From positions 992,001 through 1,056,000 of the forward strand of contig NZ_CP022961.1 of assembly GCF_002285795.1 (NCBI RefSeq): a stretch of 64,000 nucleotides of DNA. The letters run 5' to 3'. The position numbers and the translations under genes are program-made. The notes under the pieces are model-generated. The model searched no databases. It was given only the letters and a program-made list of their open reading frames with translations, and was not told where the DNA came from. Shown here in pieces: positions 7,068 through 14,909 of this stretch. The stretch's first letter is position 1; every line of letters starts with the position of its first letter. The DNA comes from Plantactinospora sp. KBS50. Its GTDB lineage: Bacteria > Actinomycetota > Actinomycetes > Mycobacteriales > Micromonosporaceae.

Positions 7068-9506
7068 ATGCATGCTCTCTTCGAACCGCCGCCCGCCGGT
7101 CCCCGGCCGCCCGGCGCCGCGACCCCCGCCGGACCCCACCGTGGCGTACGCCTCGACGCCGCCGCACTGCTCGCCGGGTTGAACGGCCCGCAGCGGGAGG
7201 CGGTCACCCACTCCGGCAGCCCACTGCTCATCGTGGCCGGTGCCGGCTCGGGCAAGACCAGGGTGCTGGCGCACCGCATCGCCTACCTGCTGGCCGCCCG
7301 GGACGTGCATCCCGGTGAGATCATCGCGATCACCTTCACCAACAAGGCCGCCGGGGAGATGAAGGAGCGGGTGGCCGCCCTGGTCGGGCCGCGCGCCCGG
7401 CTGATGTGGGTGTCCACGTTCCACAGCGCGTGCGTGCGCATCCTGCGGGCCGAGCACGAGCACGCCGGGCTGAAGTCGACCTTCTCGATCTACGACGCGG
7501 ACGACTCGCGCCGGCTGATGCAGTTGGTGGCCCGGGAACTGGACCTCGACCCGAAGCGCTACTCGGCCCGGTCGCTCGCCGCGCAGGTGTCCAATCTGAA
7601 GAACGAGCTGATCGACCCCGAGGACTTCGCGGATCGGGCCAAGGGGCCGAACGAGCGGGCGGTCGCCGAGGCGTACCAGCTCTACCAGCGGCGGTTGGTC
7701 GAGGCGCACGCGCTGGACTTCGACGACCTGATCATGACGACGGTCCACCTGCTGCGTTCCCACCCGCACGTGGCCGAGAGCTACCGGCGGCGGTTCCGGC
7801 ACGTGCTGGTCGACGAGTACCAGGACACCAACCACGCCCAGTACGCGCTGGTGAAGGAGCTGGTGGGCACGGCCGGCGACCCGAGCGGCCTGCCGCCCGG
7901 CGAGCTGTGCGTGGTGGGCGACGCGGACCAGTCGATCTACGCGTTCCGGGGTGCGACGATCCGCAACATCCTGGAGTTCGAGCGCGACTTCACCGACGCC
8001 CGCACCATCCTGTTGGAGCAGAACTACCGCTCCACCCAGACGATCCTGAACGCCGCCAACGCGGTGATCGACAACAACACCTCGCGCAAGCCCAAGCGGC
8101 TGTGGAGCGAGCAGGGCGAGGGCGAGCAGATCGTCGGGTACGTCGCGGACACCGAGCACGCCGAGGCGGACTGGGTGGGCCGGGAGGTCGACCGGCTGGT
8201 GGACGCCGGGCTGACCCGGCCGGGCGAGGTGGCGGTGTTCTACCGCACCAACGCCCAGTCCAGGGTCTTCGAGGAGGTCTTCATCCGGGTCGGCCTGCCC
8301 TACAAGGTGGTCGGCGGGGTGCGGTTCTACGAGCGCAAGGAGGTCCGGGACGCGCTGGCCTACCTGCGCGCGGTGGTGAACGAGGACGACACGGTGAGCG
8401 TCCGCCGGATCCTCAACACCCCGCGGCGCGGGATCGGCGACCGGGCGGAGGCGTGCGTGGAGGCACTGTCCAGCCGGGACCGGATCTCCTTCGGCGCGGC
8501 GCTGCGCCGGGCCGGGGACGCCCCCGGCATCTCGACCCGGGCCGCCAACGGCATCGCCGACTTCGTGGCGCTGCTGGACGGCGTCCGCGAACTGGCCGCC
8601 ACCGCGCCACCGGAGGAGGTGCTGGAGGCCGTACTGACCCGGTCGGGCTACCTGACCGAGCTGGAGGAGAGCCTCGATCCGCAGGACGCGGGCCGGGTGG
8701 AGAATCTCCAGGAACTGGTGAGCGTGGCCCGGGAGTACACCGAGCGGGCCGAGGTGCAGGCCGGCGACGAGGCGCCGGGCGCCAGCGTGGCCGGGTTCCT
8801 GGAGCAGGTGGCGCTGGTGGCCGACGCCGACCAGGTCCCCGCCGACGACCCCGACCATCAGGGCGTGGTCACGCTGATGACCCTGCACACCGCCAAGGGG
8901 CTGGAGTTCCCGGTGGTGTTCCTGACCGGCCTGGAGGACGGCGTCTTCCCGCACCTGCGTTCGCTGGGCGACACCAAGGAGTTGGAAGAGGAACGCCGGC
9001 TCGCGTACGTGGGCATCACCCGCGCCCGGCAGCGGCTCTACCTGTCCCGAGCGGTGACCCGGTCGGCATGGGGGCAGCCGTCCTACAACCCGCCGTCCCG
9101 GTTCCTGGAGGAGCTGCCGCCCGACCTGGTCCGCTGGGAGCGGCTGGAGGCCGCGTACACCTCCTGGTCCGGCACGGGCGGCGGCGTGGGCGGCCGGTCC
9201 GGCACCGCGGGCCAGGCTCCGGCGGGTCGGGGGCCGGCGGGTCGGGGCGGCGGCTTCACCGGCGGTACGCCGAAGGCGGCGCAGCTGGCCCAACGGCTCG
9301 GCGTGGACGGCAGCCGGCTGAGCACCGCGAGCGAGCTGCCGCCGGCCGCGAAGGTGGCGGCCGGGGACCGGGTCAACCACCAGCGGTACGGCCTGGGCCG
9401 GGTGCTCGCGGTGGAGGGCCACGGCCCGAGCGCCCGCGCGCAGATCGACTTCGGCGACCAGACGCTCTGGCTGGTGCTGCGGCACGCGCCCATCGAAAAG
9501 CTCTAG
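7068..9506 (+). CDS. pcrA: ATP-dependent DNA helicase, UvrD/PcrA family
   Basis: This 812-residue superfamily 1A helicase acts in nucleotide-excision repair and in clearing replication and recombination intermediates. The motifs are complete: LNGPQREAVTH (Q motif), Walker A AGAGSGKT (about 57-64), FTNKAAGEM, Walker B LVDEYQDTN, GDADQSIYAFRGA, LEQNYRST, TLHTAKGLEFPVVFL and EERRLAYVGITRARQRL. The C-terminus, after a Gly-rich linker, is a Tudor-like fold (GDRVNHQRYGLGRVLAVEG) that in PcrA/UvrD1 contacts RNA polymerase or Ku. The gene sits beside chorismate mutase and an M23 peptidase, the same order as M. tuberculosis Rv0948c-Rv0950c. Its TAG stop is part of a CTAG site duplicated around a MITE-like insertion. 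Confidence 0.93.
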   Translation: MHALFEPPPAGPRPPGAATPAGPHRGVRLDAAALLAGLNGPQREAVTHSGSPLLIVAGAGSGKTRVLAHRIAYLLAARDVHPGEIIAITFTNKAAGEMKERVAALVGPRARLMWVSTFHSACVRILRAEHEHAGLKSTFSIYDADDSRRLMQLVARELDLDPKRYSARSLAAQVSNLKNELIDPEDFADRAKGPNERAVAEAYQLYQRRLVEAHALDFDDLIMTTVHLLRSHPHVAESYRRRFRHVLVDEYQDTNHAQYALVKELVGTAGDPSGLPPGELCVVGDADQSIYAFRGATIRNILEFERDFTDARTILLEQNYRSTQTILNAANAVIDNNTSRKPKRLWSEQGEGEQIVGYVADTEHAEADWVGREVDRLVDAGLTRPGEVAVFYRTNAQSRVFEEVFIRVGLPYKVVGGVRFYERKEVRDALAYLRAVVNEDDTVSVRRILNTPRRGIGDRAEACVEALSSRDRISFGAALRRAGDAPGISTRAANGIADFVALLDGVRELAATAPPEEVLEAVLTRSGYLTELEESLDPQDAGRVENLQELVSVAREYTERAEVQAGDEAPGASVAGFLEQVALVADADQVPADDPDHQGVVTLMTLHTAKGLEFPVVFLTGLEDGVFPHLRSLGDTKELEEERRLAYVGITRARQRLYLSRAVTRSAWGQPSYNPPSRFLEELPPDLVRWERLEAAYTSWSGTGGGVGGRSGTAGQAPAGRGPAGRGGGFTGGTPKAAQLAQRLGVDGSRLSTASELPPAAKVAAGDRVNHQRYGLGRVLAVEGHGPSARAQIDFGDQTLWLVLRHAPIEKL

Positions 9507-9671
9507 GGCGTGCTTCTTAACTGTCGGTCGAGCCGGGACGGAGGCCGGGCGGCGTCCGGCAAGGCGGAGGTTCGTCCGGATACCGGTGTTGTATCCGGAC
9601 GAACCGCCAACGCGGCCGGTCGTCGTCTCGACCCGGCGCAGGCCGGCCAGCACTTGCGTAACACGCCCTAG
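9503..9671. mobile_element. 161-bp MITE-like element with CTAG target duplication
   Basis: CTAG at 9503-9506 and CTAG at 9668-9671 flank an insert (9507-9667) whose ends are inverted repeats: left GGCGTGCTTCTTAACTG, right (complement) GGCGTGTTACGCAAGTG, 12 of 17 bases matching. CTAG target duplications are known for some IS5-family insertion sequences. The insert has no coding capacity and carries an internal 15-bp perfect inverted repeat (9569-9583 with 9591-9605), which may also act as the pcrA terminator. The pcrA stop codon is the TAG of the left CTAG copy. The remaining 147 bases up to the next gene hold nothing I recognise. Confidence 0.55.
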
Positions 9672-9818
9672 CCCCCGTCGTCTCCATTCATCGACGCCGG
9701 CTGGCGGCCCGTTCCCGATGTCTGCGCATGGTGGTCGATATGGCTGCCGGCGGCCGCGGCGCTGCCCCATGCTCGAAAGAGCAGGTGGGTTGCGACGGGA
9801 CGACGATTCGGAGAGACC

Positions 9819-10679
9819 ATGCCATTCGTGACAGTGGGGAACGAAAACTCCGCACCAATCGACCTCTACTACGAGGACCACGGTTCGGGACAACCGGTGG
9901 TTCTGATCTCCGGCTTCCCGTTCGGCGGGGCATCCTGGGAGAAACAGGTGGGACCGCTGCTGGCGGCGGGATACCGGACGATCACCTACGATCGACGCGG
10001 ATTCGCCAATTCCAGCCAGCCCGCCATGGGCTACGACTACGACACCTTTGCCGGTGACCTCGACGTGGTGATGCGCGAACTCGACCTGCGCGACGCGATC
10101 CTGGTTGGACACTCGATGGGCACCGGCGAGGTGGTGCACTACCTGGCCAACTACGGGTCGGAACGGGTGGATCGGGCGATCGTGATGAGCCCGCTCGCGC
10201 CGTTTCTGCTGAAGACCTCGGACAACCCCGAAGGGGTGGAGCAGAACCTGTTCACCGGCTTCAAACAGGCCGTGATCGACGATCGCCCCGCGTATCTGAC
10301 CAGCTTCGTGACGGCCTTCTTCAACTACGACGAGAACAAGGGAAAGCGGGTCAGCGAGGAAGCGTTCCGGTGGCACTGGGAGGTCGGTTCGCAGGCGTCC
10401 GCGGTCGCGACGCTGAACAGCATCGACGCCTGGCTGACCGATTTCCGCGCCGACCTGCCCCGCATCGACGTACCACTGCTGATCATCCAGGGCGACAAGG
10501 ACGCCGTCCTGCCGTTCCCGGTGACGGGGCAGCGGCTGGCGCCGATGGTCGATGGGAGCAAACTCGTCGTCCTGAAGGGCGCGCCACACGGAATTCCGTG
10601 GACCCACGCCGACGAGGTGAACCAGGCGCTCATGGAGTTCATCGGGGCGAAGTCCCTGGTGACATCAAACAAGCGATAA
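9819..10679 (+). CDS. Alpha/beta hydrolase, non-haem chloroperoxidase-like
   Basis: This 286-residue cytoplasmic alpha/beta-hydrolase fold protein has a complete triad: nucleophile Ser99 in GHSMG (97-101), Asp228 in GDKDAVLP and His257 in GAPHGIP. The oxyanion-hole region is SGFPFGG, and YDRRGFANSSQP is typical of the cofactor-free chloroperoxidase/esterase branch. Such enzymes can act as esterases or perhydrolases; the natural substrate is unknown. The ATG at 9819 has GGAGAGACC just upstream. The gene stands alone, followed by a 19-bp hairpin. Confidence 0.85.
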   Translation: MPFVTVGNENSAPIDLYYEDHGSGQPVVLISGFPFGGASWEKQVGPLLAAGYRTITYDRRGFANSSQPAMGYDYDTFAGDLDVVMRELDLRDAILVGHSMGTGEVVHYLANYGSERVDRAIVMSPLAPFLLKTSDNPEGVEQNLFTGFKQAVIDDRPAYLTSFVTAFFNYDENKGKRVSEEAFRWHWEVGSQASAVATLNSIDAWLTDFRADLPRIDVPLLIIQGDKDAVLPFPVTGQRLAPMVDGSKLVVLKGAPHGIPWTHADEVNQALMEFIGAKSLVTSNKR

Positions 10680-10715
10680 GGGGCCGCGGCCATCCGTCCG
10701 GCCGCACCACTTCGC

Positions 10716-10757
10716 ACGGATCCGGCGCGGTCGACACCTCGACCGCGCCAGATCCGT
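10716..10757 (+). terminator. Terminator of the alpha/beta hydrolase gene
   Basis: Arms 10716-10734 and 10739-10757 pair over 18 of 19 bases (one mismatch) around a 4-base loop, 36 bases after the hydrolase stop. Confidence 0.75.
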
Positions 10758-10951
10758 TCTGGCGTGCCGAGCCGACCGGCGGCTTGTGGGTTCTCATTGG
10801 GTTCGGCGGCGGTGACGTCTGCTGACCGGGAACGTGCTGATGGCCTCTCGGCGATGTGGCGGCCGGGTTTCTCACCGACTTGGCGGATTCCTCGGCTGAC
10901 AATCGGCAGTCTGGCGGGGCGCCAGCGCTGGGTGGCCGCTATGGTTCGCCG

Positions 10952-11623
10952 ATGGACGCCAAGACCGAAGAGCTGAAAGCCGCGCATGATGTGCTTGCGG
11001 AGGTCTATGCCGATCGCCTGGCAGGTGCGCTGGAGGTCATGCCCATCGATCGGACGGTCCTCAGCCTGTTCTGTGAACTCACTCTCGCTGCTGACCTGGG
11101 CGCGGCCGTCGGGGATGTCGGTTGCGGGACAGGGAGGCTGGCTCCTTATCTGGCAGCGCAAGGCCTCTCCCCGCACGGGGTTGATCTTTCGCCCGAGATG
11201 GTGCGCGTGGCCCAGCGTGACTACCCCGGCTTCTCCTTCGAAGTCGCTGATCTTCGGGCTTTGCCCTTCGGCGATGCTTCCCTGGCCGGGGCCGTCTGTT
11301 GGTATTCGCTGCTCTTTCTCCCACCTGCTACCAGGGCAACCGCCTTCAGTGAACTGGCTCGTATCGTCAAGCCGGGGGGCTATCTGGTGATGGCGTTCAA
11401 GGCTGGCGATGGGGAGCTTCGGCGTGGAGGCCGCAGCATGGGCCTGGGGATCGAGTTCGACGCCTATTGGCTGTCCCCGGAGGAGATGGAGCGTCGGGTC
11501 ACCGAAGCTGGATTCGGGACGGTCTTCTGGGCCGGTAGGCCAGCTGACGGCCAGGAGTCGACTCCGCAGGGATACCTGCTCGCTCGGAGGACCGACGAGC
11601 ACCACCGACAAGCTGGTGGCTGA
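10952..11623 (+). CDS. Class I SAM-dependent methyltransferase, likely acquired
   Basis: This is a 223-residue methyltransferase. The SAM-binding motif I is VGDVGCGTGRLAPYLAAQG, motif II is the acidic HGVDLSPEMV, and the post-II segments ADLRALPFGDASL and YSLLFLPP follow as in the Methyltransf_11/25 type. The target molecule is not predictable. The start at 10952 (MDAKTEELKAAHD) has no ribosome site; TATGGT lies 6 bases upstream, so a leaderless message is possible. The codon choice differs from the neighbours: many codons end in T (GCT, CTT, GAT, TAT), which suggests transfer from a less GC-biased source. It stands alone and is followed by a degenerate stretch. Confidence 0.8.
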   Translation: MDAKTEELKAAHDVLAEVYADRLAGALEVMPIDRTVLSLFCELTLAADLGAAVGDVGCGTGRLAPYLAAQGLSPHGVDLSPEMVRVAQRDYPGFSFEVADLRALPFGDASLAGAVCWYSLLFLPPATRATAFSELARIVKPGGYLVMAFKAGDGELRRGGRSMGLGIEFDAYWLSPEEMERRVTEAGFGTVFWAGRPADGQESTPQGYLLARRTDEHHRQAGG

Positions 11624-11664
11624 ATGACCTGCGCGGTCGCTGGTGCTCAACGGACCAGGTGGCC

Positions 11665-11773
11665 GTGTTCGACGGCGAACTCTCTCACCGACTGGTTCCC
11701 ATATCTGGAACGGCTGGGCGACGATGCCGCAGACGCCGGGGTCGAAATCCGCCAGCAGAATCCGTGCCAGCAA
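11665..11773 (-). pseudogene. Possible remnant of a TnsA-like transposase endonuclease
   Basis: On the - strand a short frame reads ARILLADFDPGVCGIVAQPF, then QIWEPVGERVRR. This resembles the DFDP...QPF...G-x-R-R-H region of actinobacterial TnsA-like endonuclease subunits (compared from memory). The frame then loses likeness and there is no start or stop of a whole gene. If right, it is the scar of a mobile element next to the foreign-looking methyltransferase gene. The match is short, so this could be chance. Confidence 0.3.
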
Positions 11774-11780
11774 CAGCCGC

Positions 11781-12593
11781 TCAGCAGCCGAGGTCGACGC
11801 CGTGCTGCCGCATGAACGGCGCGGGGTCGATCTGGTTCCACAGCTCGCCCTCGTGCACCTCGAAGTGCAGGTGCGGGCCGGTGGCGTCGCCGGTTGCGCC
11901 CTCGTAGCCGATGACCTGACCGGCGGTCACCTTCTGGCCAACCGTGACCGCGGTCCGGCTCTGGTGCGCGTAGTGGGTCAGGTAGCCGTTGCCGTGGTCG
12001 ATGACGACCGAGATGCCGTACCCGCTGAACGCCCAGCCGGCGTTGACCACCGTGCCGGCGGCCGCGGCGTGGATCGGGGTGCCCTCCGGCTCGGCCAGGT
12101 CGATACCGGCGTGCAGGACGCCGCCGCGGTCGCCGTAGCAGGAGGTGACCCCGGCCCCGGGCATCGGGCTCACCCAGGCCGCGGTGGTCTTGCTCTTCGC
12201 GGTCGTCGGTTTCGCGGTGCTGGGCTTCGGCGTCGGCTTCCGGCTCGGCGTGCCGCTCGGGCTCGGACTGGGGCTGGGCGATCCGCTCGGGCTGGCCGAT
12301 TCGCTCGGCCCGAGCGACGCGGTGCCGAGCGACGGGACGGGTTCCCGCCGCGACCGGTCGGCGCGGTCCAGGGCCTGCGCCCGGCCGTCGAGGTCGGCCG
12401 ACTCGACGCCGGTCGGAGTCGATCCCCCGTCGGCGTAGCGCAGGGTGGCGCCGGTCGCGGCGACGGCGAGGGCGGCGAGGGCGACGACGGCCACCAGGAG
12501 CCAGGACGGCCGGCGTCGGCGTTCGGTACTGCGGTGCCGGCCGGGGCGGCCGGTCCGGGACCCGGCGGCGGGGGTGGGGGTTTCGGGACCCAT
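11781..12593 (-). CDS. M23 family metallopeptidase, membrane-anchored
   Basis: This is a 270-residue predicted cell-wall endopeptidase. It has a cytoplasmic Arg-rich N-terminus, one membrane helix (about 31-50, WLLVAVVALAALAVAATGAT) and an extracytoplasmic Ser/Pro/Lys-rich linker of about 70 residues. The LytM/M23 domain has the zinc motifs HAGIDL (H-x3-D) and GPHLHFEVH (H-x-H). All zinc ligands are present, so it should be active on peptidoglycan cross-bridges, unlike degenerate EnvC-type proteins. The ATG at 12593 has AGAAGG upstream. A second M23 gene follows upstream on the same strand. It matches the position of Rv0950c in M. tuberculosis. A GGTAAC palindrome lies 53 bases upstream. Confidence 0.9.
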   Translation of the reverse strand: MGPETPTPAAGSRTGRPGRHRSTERRRRPSWLLVAVVALAALAVAATGATLRYADGGSTPTGVESADLDGRAQALDRADRSRREPVPSLGTASLGPSESASPSGSPSPSPSPSGTPSRKPTPKPSTAKPTTAKSKTTAAWVSPMPGAGVTSCYGDRGGVLHAGIDLAEPEGTPIHAAAAGTVVNAGWAFSGYGISVVIDHGNGYLTHYAHQSRTAVTVGQKVTAGQVIGYEGATGDATGPHLHFEVHEGELWNQIDPAPFMRQHGVDLGC

Positions 12594-12645
12594 GGCGAGA
12601 CCTTCTGTCGGGGGACAACAAGCCGCCGACATGGTGGTTGAACAG

Positions 12646-12662
12646 CGGTAACGCGGTTACCG
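12646..12662. promoter_or_regulatory. Palindrome CGGTAAC-GCG-GTTACCG upstream of the M23 gene
   Basis: A 7-bp perfect inverted repeat with a 3-base spacer lies 53 bases before the start codon of the peptidase at 11781-12593. It fits a dimeric regulator site. Actinobacterial MtrA sites contain GTAAC-like half-sites and MtrA controls cell-wall hydrolases, but those half-sites are direct repeats, so the link is only a suggestion. Confidence 0.35.
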
Positions 12663-12814
12663 GTGGGTCCGATGGGATGCCTGATGGTCGATGGTACGGG
12701 GCGTGGCTATGCCCGGATTGGTGCCCGGCTGGCCGGTCCGGGAGCGCCGATGGGTGTGTCTCCGGTCACAGTGCCTGGTGTGGCCAGAGACACCATGCCT
12801 CGATGCCGGGCACC

Positions 12815-12848
12815 AAAAACCGCCCGGACGGTGGCCGTCTGGGCGGTT
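12815..12848 (-). terminator. Intrinsic terminator with T tract after the second M23 gene
   Basis: On the - strand a 14-bp stem (12818-12831 with 12835-12848, one G-T pair, 3-base loop) is followed directly by five T residues. It lies 30 bases past the stop of the 12878-13582 gene. This is the most canonical Rho-independent terminator in the window. Confidence 0.85.
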
Positions 12849-12877
12849 CGGTGGAGCTGGGATCGCGCGGCGCGCTG

Positions 12878-13582
12878 TTACTCGGCGAAGAGACTCTCGG
12901 TCTTGAGCTTGAGATCCACGCCACGGTCGTTGAGGAACGGGACCGGATCGGTCGGGGCGCCGTTGACATGCACCTCGAAGTGCAGGTGCGAGCCGTACGA
13001 GTGGCCCGTGTTGCCGACCAACCCGAGCTGCGCGCCGGCCTGGACCTGCTGCCCCTCCTGGACCAGCAGCCGGGACGAGTGGCCGTAGATGGCCTCGGTG
13101 CCGTCGTCCTGCCGGACGATCACCGTGTAGCCGTAGCCGCCGTACCAGCCGGCCTTGGTGACCACGCCGGAGTGCACCGAGAGGTACGGGGTGCCCTCCG
13201 GGGCCGCCAGGTCGACGCCGGTGTGCATCTCGCCCCACCGCTCGCCGTACGGGGCGATGATGTCGTAGTCGGTGAGCGGGAGCTTCCAGGCGTCCTGGGC
13301 TGCGCTGTCGACGAGCGCGTCGCGGTCGTTGGCCCGGGATGCCCGGGAGGCGTCGTCGGCGCGCTCGGCGAGATCACCCTGCGCGGCGGCCGCCTGCTTG
13401 AGGCCGGCCAGTACGGCCGGGTCGGCGCTCTTGGCGTCCGGAAGCGCACCCGCGCCGAGGGCGACGATTCCGGCGCCCACGAAGGCGCCCGTGACAACGG
13501 CGGCGTAGCGGCTGCGTGGCGGGGTGGGTACGCGACGACGGCCGCGATATCGATCGGGCTCAGACGACAGGCGCTGGCGCAC
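12878..13582 (-). CDS. M23 family metallopeptidase with coiled-coil-like stalk
   Basis: This is a 234-residue exported or membrane-anchored cell-wall endopeptidase. A basic N-terminus is followed by a hydrophobic segment (YAAVVTGAFVGAGIVALGAG), an Ala-rich helical stretch with charged residues (about 55-90), then the M23 domain with MHTGVDLAAPEG and GSHLHFEVHVNG, both zinc motifs intact. The GTG at 13582 is chosen because GGAGGG lies five bases upstream. It is a paralogue of the neighbouring peptidase but lacks the Pro-rich linker, and it probably differs in reach from the membrane. It has its own terminator and an AT-rich promoter region about 200 bases upstream, so it is a separate transcript. 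Confidence 0.9.
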   Translation of the reverse strand: MRQRLSSEPDRYRGRRRVPTPPRSRYAAVVTGAFVGAGIVALGAGALPDAKSADPAVLAGLKQAAAAQGDLAERADDASRASRANDRDALVDSAAQDAWKLPLTDYDIIAPYGERWGEMHTGVDLAAPEGTPYLSVHSGVVTKAGWYGGYGYTVIVRQDDGTEAIYGHSSRLLVQEGQQVQAGAQLGLVGNTGHSYGSHLHFEVHVNGAPTDPVPFLNDRGVDLKLKTESLFAE

Positions 13583-14004
13583 GCACACCCTCCGTATCGG
13601 ACGTTGCGGTCTCGGGCCAGTACCGGCGTTGGCCGCCGGTCGACCGGTTGACCGGGCCGTCAAACCGATCGGACAACCAGATGACGACCGCCAGACACGG
13701 TAGCCAACCACCAGGCGACCCACAAGTTGCACCGCGGAATTCCTGACACCCTGTGCGGCTGTGCGGGGGGAAATGACACATATCATAACCATTTGGGGAT
13801 GGGTTCGTTAGTGGCGCAGAGTGACCTCATGTGTGACCTGGGGTCATCCGAACGGGTGGCTGATACAGACCTGTGGACAAGCCCTTCCGGAATGCCGACG
13901 CACTCGTCTCGGGCGCTTCTCCGTCCCACCTTCCCGCCCCGTCGGCCGGCGGGTTACCGTTCGTTCAGCTGTTGCCGCGGATGTCCGGGAAAGGTGTTGC
14001 GCTG
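13583..14004. other. 422-base gap between diverging M23 and B12-protein genes
   Basis: The part near 13770-13800 is unusually AT-rich and holds a TATGAT -10 box for the - strand. GTGACCT occurs twice at 13818-13836 as a near-direct repeat, followed by an inverted half (GGTCA). I compared the - strand leader with the c-di-AMP (ydaO) riboswitch that precedes many actinobacterial wall hydrolases and did not find its conserved blocks. No open frame here looks coding. Confidence 0.5.
13782..13787 (-). promoter_or_regulatory. TATGAT -10 box of the second M23 gene
   Basis: TATGAT on the - strand is a near-consensus -10 box in an AT-rich patch. It would start transcription near 13775 and leave a leader of roughly 190 bases before the GTG at 13582. 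No good -35 box was found. Confidence 0.4.
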
Positions 14005-14409
14005 ATGAACTCGCGAATCCGGGTGGTCGTCGCCAAGCCGGGGCTGGACGGGCACGACCGCGGCGCGAAGGTGGTCGCCCGTGCCCTCCGGGACGCCGGC
14101 ATGGAGGTGATCTACACCGGCCTGCACCAGACGCCGGAGCAGATCGTCGAGGCCGCGATCCAGGAGGACGCGGACGCCGTGGGTCTGTCCGTGCTCTCCG
14201 GGGCGCACATGACCCTGTTCCGGCGGGTGATCGAGTTGCTGGCCGAGCGGGACGCCGCCGACATGGTGGTGTTCGGCGGCGGGATCATCCCGGAGGCCGA
14301 CATCCCCGAGCTGGAACGGCTCGGCGTCGCCAAGATCTTCACCCCGGGCGCGACCACCCAGTCCATCGTCGAGTGGGTACGCGCCAACGTGGGCCAGCCG
14401 GTCGGCTGA
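14005..14409 (+). CDS. Stand-alone cobalamin-binding domain protein (methylmalonyl-CoA mutase C-terminal type)
   Basis: This 134-residue single-domain B12-binding protein has the base-off/His-on motif D-x-H-x-x-G at LDGHDRG (Asp15, His17, Gly20), then LSVLSGAH (S-x-L) and VVFGGGIIP (GG). It ends with [17 protein letters not shown], as in the small subunit or C-terminal domain of methylmalonyl-CoA and related mutases. No catalytic TIM-barrel subunit is nearby, so it must pair with a subunit encoded elsewhere. Similar stand-alone proteins are common in actinobacteria. The ATG at 14005 is the likely start; a longer frame upstream is not conserved in character. A 13-bp hairpin follows. Confidence 0.88.
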   Translation: MNSRIRVVVAKPGLDGHDRGAKVVARALRDAGMEVIYTGLHQTPEQIVEAAIQEDADAVGLSVLSGAHMTLFRRVIELLAERDAADMVVFGGGIIPEADIPELERLGVAKIFTPGATTQSIVEWVRANVGQPVG

Positions 14410-14500
14410 GCGCGCCGGGTCCGGGTCTGGGACCGGGCCGGATCGGTGCGGATCGGCGCGGGCCGCTGTGGCGGGCCGCACCGCCGAAACACGAAAAGGG

Positions 14501-14537
14501 GAGAGGCCGGACGCACCCCTCACACGTCCGGCCTCTC
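14501..14537 (+). terminator. Terminator of the B12-binding protein gene
   Basis: A 13-bp perfect stem (14501-14513 with 14525-14537) closes an 11-base loop, 91 bases past the stop. AAAAGGG precedes it. Confidence 0.7.
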
Positions 14538-14733
14538 TATGCACGATGCCCCGCCGCCACCCCTCGACCGACAGGGCATCGGCCGCTTCCGTCTTCGCGC
14601 TCGATCAGCGCTCCGACATCTGACTCAACGACCGCCACCTCCGGCGGTTACGCGGGCCTCGAACATCTCCCACCGGACCCGGCCGGGCCGGCCTGCGGTT
14701 ATGTCACCGCATCATGATCGGAAGAACGGTTCC
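14538..14733. other. Non-coding stretch upstream of the sucC control region
   Basis: About 200 bases without a credible gene. A GATGCCC...GGGCATC inverted repeat (near 14548-14581) and an ACCGCC/GGCGGT repeat (near 14630-14651) could fold, but nothing recognisable is formed. Confidence 0.4.
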
Positions 14734-14775
14734 AGCGGGTACGTCCTGTGCATTACCGCACAGGACGTACCCGCT
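14734..14775. repeat. 18-bp perfect inverted repeat abutting the sucC promoter
   Basis: Arms 14734-14751 and 14758-14775 are perfectly complementary around ATTACC. The right arm ends 3 bases before the likely -35 box of sucC. The upstream B12 gene already has its own terminator, so this may be an insulating terminator or a large operator. Confidence 0.6.
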
Positions 14776-14778
14776 CGG

Positions 14779-14806
14779 TTGCCCGTTCCAGCCATCTCGC
14801 TAGGCT
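14779..14806 (+). promoter_or_regulatory. Likely sucCD promoter
   Basis: TTGCCC (14779-14784) and TAGGCT (14801-14806) are 16 bases apart, a good housekeeping sigma match. Transcription would start near 14813, giving a leader of about 97 bases to the GTG of sucC. Confidence 0.5.
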
Positions 14807-14909
14807 GCGCCCAATGGCCTGTTTATCGCTGTAACAGGCGTCAAACTGTTTTCTCAACGCTGGTAGCGGCGCGACGGCGCGCCGCGGAGACGGGACGGGA
14901 CGCGCAAAC

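Noticed and set aside
6621-10607. A 1,328-codon open frame on the - strand antisense to pcrA and the hydrolase
   Set aside because: It is rich in Arg, Gly, His and Pro with no domain, and covers genes with complete motifs on the other strand. It is a by-product of GC bias at third positions.
13583-13800. A c-di-AMP (ydaO) riboswitch upstream of the second M23 gene
   Set aside because: Gene context is right, but the conserved sequence blocks of that riboswitch are not seen on the - strand.
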